In this document: in pieces, positions 62,014-64,000 of the stretch | How the letters are laid out: each line of letters begins with the position of its first letter | Position numbering within the stretch: position 1 is the first letter of the stretch | Assembly (NCBI RefSeq): GCF_900129875.1 | Contig: NZ_FQXC01000002.1 | Coordinates: 62,001 to 126,000 of the forward strand | Length of the DNA stretch: 64,000 nucleotides | Direction: 5' to 3' | DNA from: Marivita hallyeonensis | Lineage (GTDB): Bacteria; Pseudomonadota; Alphaproteobacteria; Rhodobacterales; Rhodobacteraceae | Notes under the pieces: model-generated | Seen by the model: only the letters and a program-made list of their open reading frames with translations | What the model was told of the DNA's origin: nothing | Database searches by the model: none | Program-made: the position numbers and the translations under genes

Positions 62014-62201
62014 CTGCCATTTTTTTGCCGCTTCATACACAGGGTTATGCACAAGGTGCCTTTGTAATAAGGCGCGCTGTGTCGCGAGCGTGGATGCGGA
62101 TAATGGCGGCGTCATCGGCGCGTCGCGAGCGCGACGTCCCGATTCGGAACCCCACCTCCATCGATTCGCATGCGCGGAGTTCGTCGCGATCTCCCCTTTG
62201 C

Positions 62202-62231
62202 ATTATGCAGGCGCAGCATCTAGCGTGCTGC
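62202..62231. promoter_or_regulatory. Palindromes upstream of bdhA, possible operator
   Basis: TGCAT-T-ATGCA (near 62200-62210) and GCAGCA-TCTAGCG-TGCTGC (62213-62231) lie 30-60 bp before the bdhA start. TGC-rich palindromes are used by PhaR-type repressors of polyhydroxybutyrate genes in related bacteria, so this may be such a site; that is inference only. Confidence 0.4.
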
Positions 62232-62260
62232 ACAAGCAAATGACGAAGGAAGGAGCGATC

Positions 62261-63034
62261 ATGTCGCTGAAGGGAAAAATCGCCGTGATCACCGGATCGA
62301 ATTCGGGCATCGGACTTGGCGTTGCGCGGGAACTCGCGCGTGCCGGGGCGGATGTCGTTATCAACTCGTTCACGGATAACAAGGAAGACCATGACCTCGC
62401 TGCCGAGATCGGCAAGGAGCATGGCGTCACGGCGCGCTACATTCAGGCGGACATGTCGAAGCCGGATCAGTGCCGGGCGCTGATCGAGAAAGCGGGGGCC
62501 TGCGATATCCTCGTGAACAACGCGGGCATTCAGCACGTGGCGCCCATCGAGGAGTTCCCGACCGAGAAGTGGGACGCGATCATCGCGATCAACCTGTCGT
62601 CCGCGTTTCACACAACGGCGGCGGCGTTGCCGATGATGCGTAAAGCAGGATGGGGGCGCGTGGTGAACATCGCGAGCGCGCACGGGCTCACAGCCTCACC
62701 CTACAAATCGGCCTATATCGCGGCCAAGCACGGGATTGTGGGGCTGTCCAAGACCGTGGCTTTGGAGACGGCGAAAGAGCCGATCACCGCCAATGCGATT
62801 TGTCCGGGCTATGTCCTGACGCCCTTGGTGGAGGCGCAAATCCCGGACACGGCGAAGAAATACGACATGACCGAGGAAGAGGCCAAGCAGAAGGTGATCC
62901 TCGAACGTCAGCCGTCAAAGGAGTTTGCCACGGTAGAGCAGATTGGCGGAACGACGGTGTTCCTGTGCTCGCCAGCGGCGGATCAGATCACCGGGACGAC
63001 GATTTCCGTCGATGGCGGCTGGACGGCGTTGTGA
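62261..63034 (+). CDS. bdhA: 3-hydroxybutyrate dehydrogenase
   Basis: Short-chain dehydrogenase (257 residues) that interconverts 3-hydroxybutyrate and acetoacetate with NAD, in polyhydroxybutyrate breakdown. The cofactor loop is VITGSNSGIGLGVARELARAGADV, followed by NNAGIQHVAPIEEFPTEKWDAIIAINLSSAFHT, the catalytic Ser and Tyr-x-x-x-Lys in NIASAHGLTASPYKSAYIAAKHGIVGLSKT, and NAICPGYVLTPLVEAQIPDTAKKY, the BDH-specific helix region. It ends TTISVDGGWTAL. The ATG at 62261 has GAAGGAAGGAGCGATC upstream; the frame to 62090 is not needed. A half copy of the repeat element follows. Confidence 0.93.
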   Translation: MSLKGKIAVITGSNSGIGLGVARELARAGADVVINSFTDNKEDHDLAAEIGKEHGVTARYIQADMSKPDQCRALIEKAGACDILVNNAGIQHVAPIEEFPTEKWDAIIAINLSSAFHTTAAALPMMRKAGWGRVVNIASAHGLTASPYKSAYIAAKHGIVGLSKTVALETAKEPITANAICPGYVLTPLVEAQIPDTAKKYDMTEEEAKQKVILERQPSKEFATVEQIGGTTVFLCSPAADQITGTTISVDGGWTAL

Positions 63035-63045
63035 TCGACGTCTGA

Positions 63046-63103
63046 GAGGGGTGCTGCCCCTCGGCCTGCGGCCTCACCCCGAGATATTTGTGAACCAGAG
63101 AAG
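63046..63103. repeat. Half copy of the inverted-repeat intergenic element
   Basis: GAGGGG-TGCTG-CCCCTC, a GGCC/GGCC stem inside CTCGG...CCGAG, and CCCCGAGATATTTGTGAACCAGAGAAG match the left end of copy 1 at 18254. The core and right end are absent. It lies between bdhA and the patatin-like gene, both on the plus strand. Confidence 0.7.
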
Positions 63104-63114
63104 CGAGACGTGTT

Positions 63115-64000
63115 GTGGTAAAGATCAATCTTGCACTGCAAGGCGGCGGAGCGCATGGCGCGTTCACCTGGGGTGTGCTGGACCGGCTTCTGGAAGAGGA
63201 TGACATCGAGGTTGCCGCGATTTCCGGCACGTCCGCCGGTGCCCTGAACGGGGCGGCGCTCAAGTCCGGCTGGCTGACTGGTGGGCGCGAGGGCGCGCGG
63301 GAAAACCTGGACTGGCTCTGGACGCAGGTGGCAAAGCTGGACGATCTGGCTCTGCCGCGCTGGATGCAGGCGTGGATGCCCGAACCCGCCATCGTCAGCA
63401 AATCCATCGAGTTTTCGCCCGCCTATATGCTTGGGGATACGCTGGGACGGATGCTGTCGCCGTATGCCTGGGGGCCGCTTTACGAAAACCCGTTGGAGAA
63501 GATCGTCGATCAGTTCGACTTCGGTCGCGTCTGCGCGCGCGAGGGGCCCGAGCTTTTCGTCTGCGCCACCCAGGTGCGGGACGGCAAGGTCAGTATCTTT
63601 TCGGGCGATGCCATCACCACGAAGTCGATCCTTGCGTCGGCCTGTCTGCCGACACTCTTTCAGGCGGTTGAGGTTGAAGACCCGCGGACCGGGACGGTCG
63701 AGGCGTTCTGGGATGGCGGCTATACCGGAAACCCGGCGCTTTTCCCGCTGTTCGATCCAAAACTGCCGGATGACGTTCTGATCGTGAACATCAATCCGCT
63801 GGAGCGGGACTCGGTGCCGGTGATGCCGAACGAGATCCAGAACCGGATCAACGAGATCAGTTTCAATTCCTCCTTGCTGCGCGAATTGCGGGCGATCGAA
63901 TTCGTGCAGCGCCTGTTGGCGGAGGGATCGATCAAGAAGGGCGCGATGAAGAACGTGCGTGTGCATATGGTGGCCGACGACGCGCTGATGAATGACCTGT
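63115..64000 (+). CDS. Patatin-like phospholipase, cut by window end
   Basis: At least 295 residues of a patatin-fold acyl hydrolase. The oxyanion loop is LALQGGGAHGAFTWGVLDRLLE, the nucleophile motif is AISGTSAGALNG (GTSAG), and the catalytic Asp is in AFWDGGYTGNPALFPLF (DGG). The middle (FVCATQVRDGKVSIFSGDAITTKSILASACLPTLFQ) is the usual alpha/beta core. The likely start is a GTG at 63115 (VVKINLALQGGG); no ATG is in frame before the glycine loop. The frame runs open to the window end. Bacterial patatins cleave membrane phospholipids or polyhydroxyalkanoate-related esters; which one is not clear here. Confidence 0.9.
   Translation, partial: MVKINLALQGGGAHGAFTWGVLDRLLEEDDIEVAAISGTSAGALNGAALKSGWLTGGREGARENLDWLWTQVAKLDDLALPRWMQAWMPEPAIVSKSIEFSPAYMLGDTLGRMLSPYAWGPLYENPLEKIVDQFDFGRVCAREGPELFVCATQVRDGKVSIFSGDAITTKSILASACLPTLFQAVEVEDPRTGTVEAFWDGGYTGNPALFPLFDPKLPDDVLIVNINPLERDSVPVMPNEIQNRINEISFNSSLLRELRAIEFVQRLLAEGSIKKGAMKNVRVHMVADDALMNDL

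Overview
The window is a high-GC, gene-dense chromosome segment from an alphaproteobacterium, almost certainly a member of the Rhodobacterales (roseobacter group). The evidence is gene content and order: yceD-rpmF-plsX-fabH, olsB-olsA, a CckA and ChpT pair of the CtrA phosphorelay, cckA/recA/alaS in a row, a GAAC-N7-GAAC (alphaproteobacterial) LexA box, an Asp-type HemB, a Usg protein and an MttB-family protein. No rRNA, CRISPR array, prophage or intact insertion sequence was seen. One tRNA gene (Gly, CCC) is present.

Layout. 1-9.5 kb: fatty acid/phospholipid initiation (fabH, plsX, rpmF, yceD), bamE, an OlsB-type acyltransferase, an ABC-F ATPase, a histone-deacetylase-like amidohydrolase, chpT, a DUF3553 protein, and olsB-olsA. 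9.9-20.3 kb: gyrA, usg, an orphan exported protein, a peptidase of family M32, ctaA, trmJ-like, thiE-like, a SYLF lipoprotein and hemB. 20.3-24.4 kb: a membrane protein and mfd. 24.4-30.1 kb is the most accessory-looking part: a small papain-like cysteine peptidase candidate, an SGNH hydrolase joined to RTX and DUF4214 sequence, tRNA-Gly, a DUF2235 hydrolase, two small membrane proteins and an AT-rich zinc-ribbon gene. 30-38.9 kb: a corrinoid-activating ASKHA protein, a DM13 protein, DsrE, a CoA-transferase, an agmatinase-family enzyme, guaB and an RsmB-like methyltransferase. 39-48.9 kb: cckA, a sulfotransferase-like protein, recA, alaS, DUF1330, an exported HELGH protein and typA. 49-57 kb: an outer-membrane barrel, an SMR transporter, an MttB-family methyltransferase, YitT, a TPM protein, icd, an MFS exporter, a potassium channel and a DsbA-family protein. 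57-64 kb: an acyl-CoA ligase with a divergent XRE-cupin regulator, a YejA-like binding protein followed by a tiny entericidin-like lipoprotein, a candidate sRNA, bdhA and a patatin-like protein cut by the window end.

Themes. Membrane lipid synthesis recurs (fabH/plsX, two OlsB paralogues, olsA, patatin). Both upstream parts of the CckA-ChpT-CtrA relay are here, and cckA has a perfect TTAA-N7-TTAA CtrA box, which suggests feedback. A RACo-like activator and an MttB homologue, normally partners in corrinoid methyl transfer, sit about 18 kb apart. Two related ~230 bp inverted-repeat intergenic elements share a 24 nt core, and a third half-copy lies near the right end.

Limits: all family calls are from reading motifs. 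No search, structure prediction or expression data was available. Starts were chosen from start codon, ribosome binding site, overlap with neighbours and family length.
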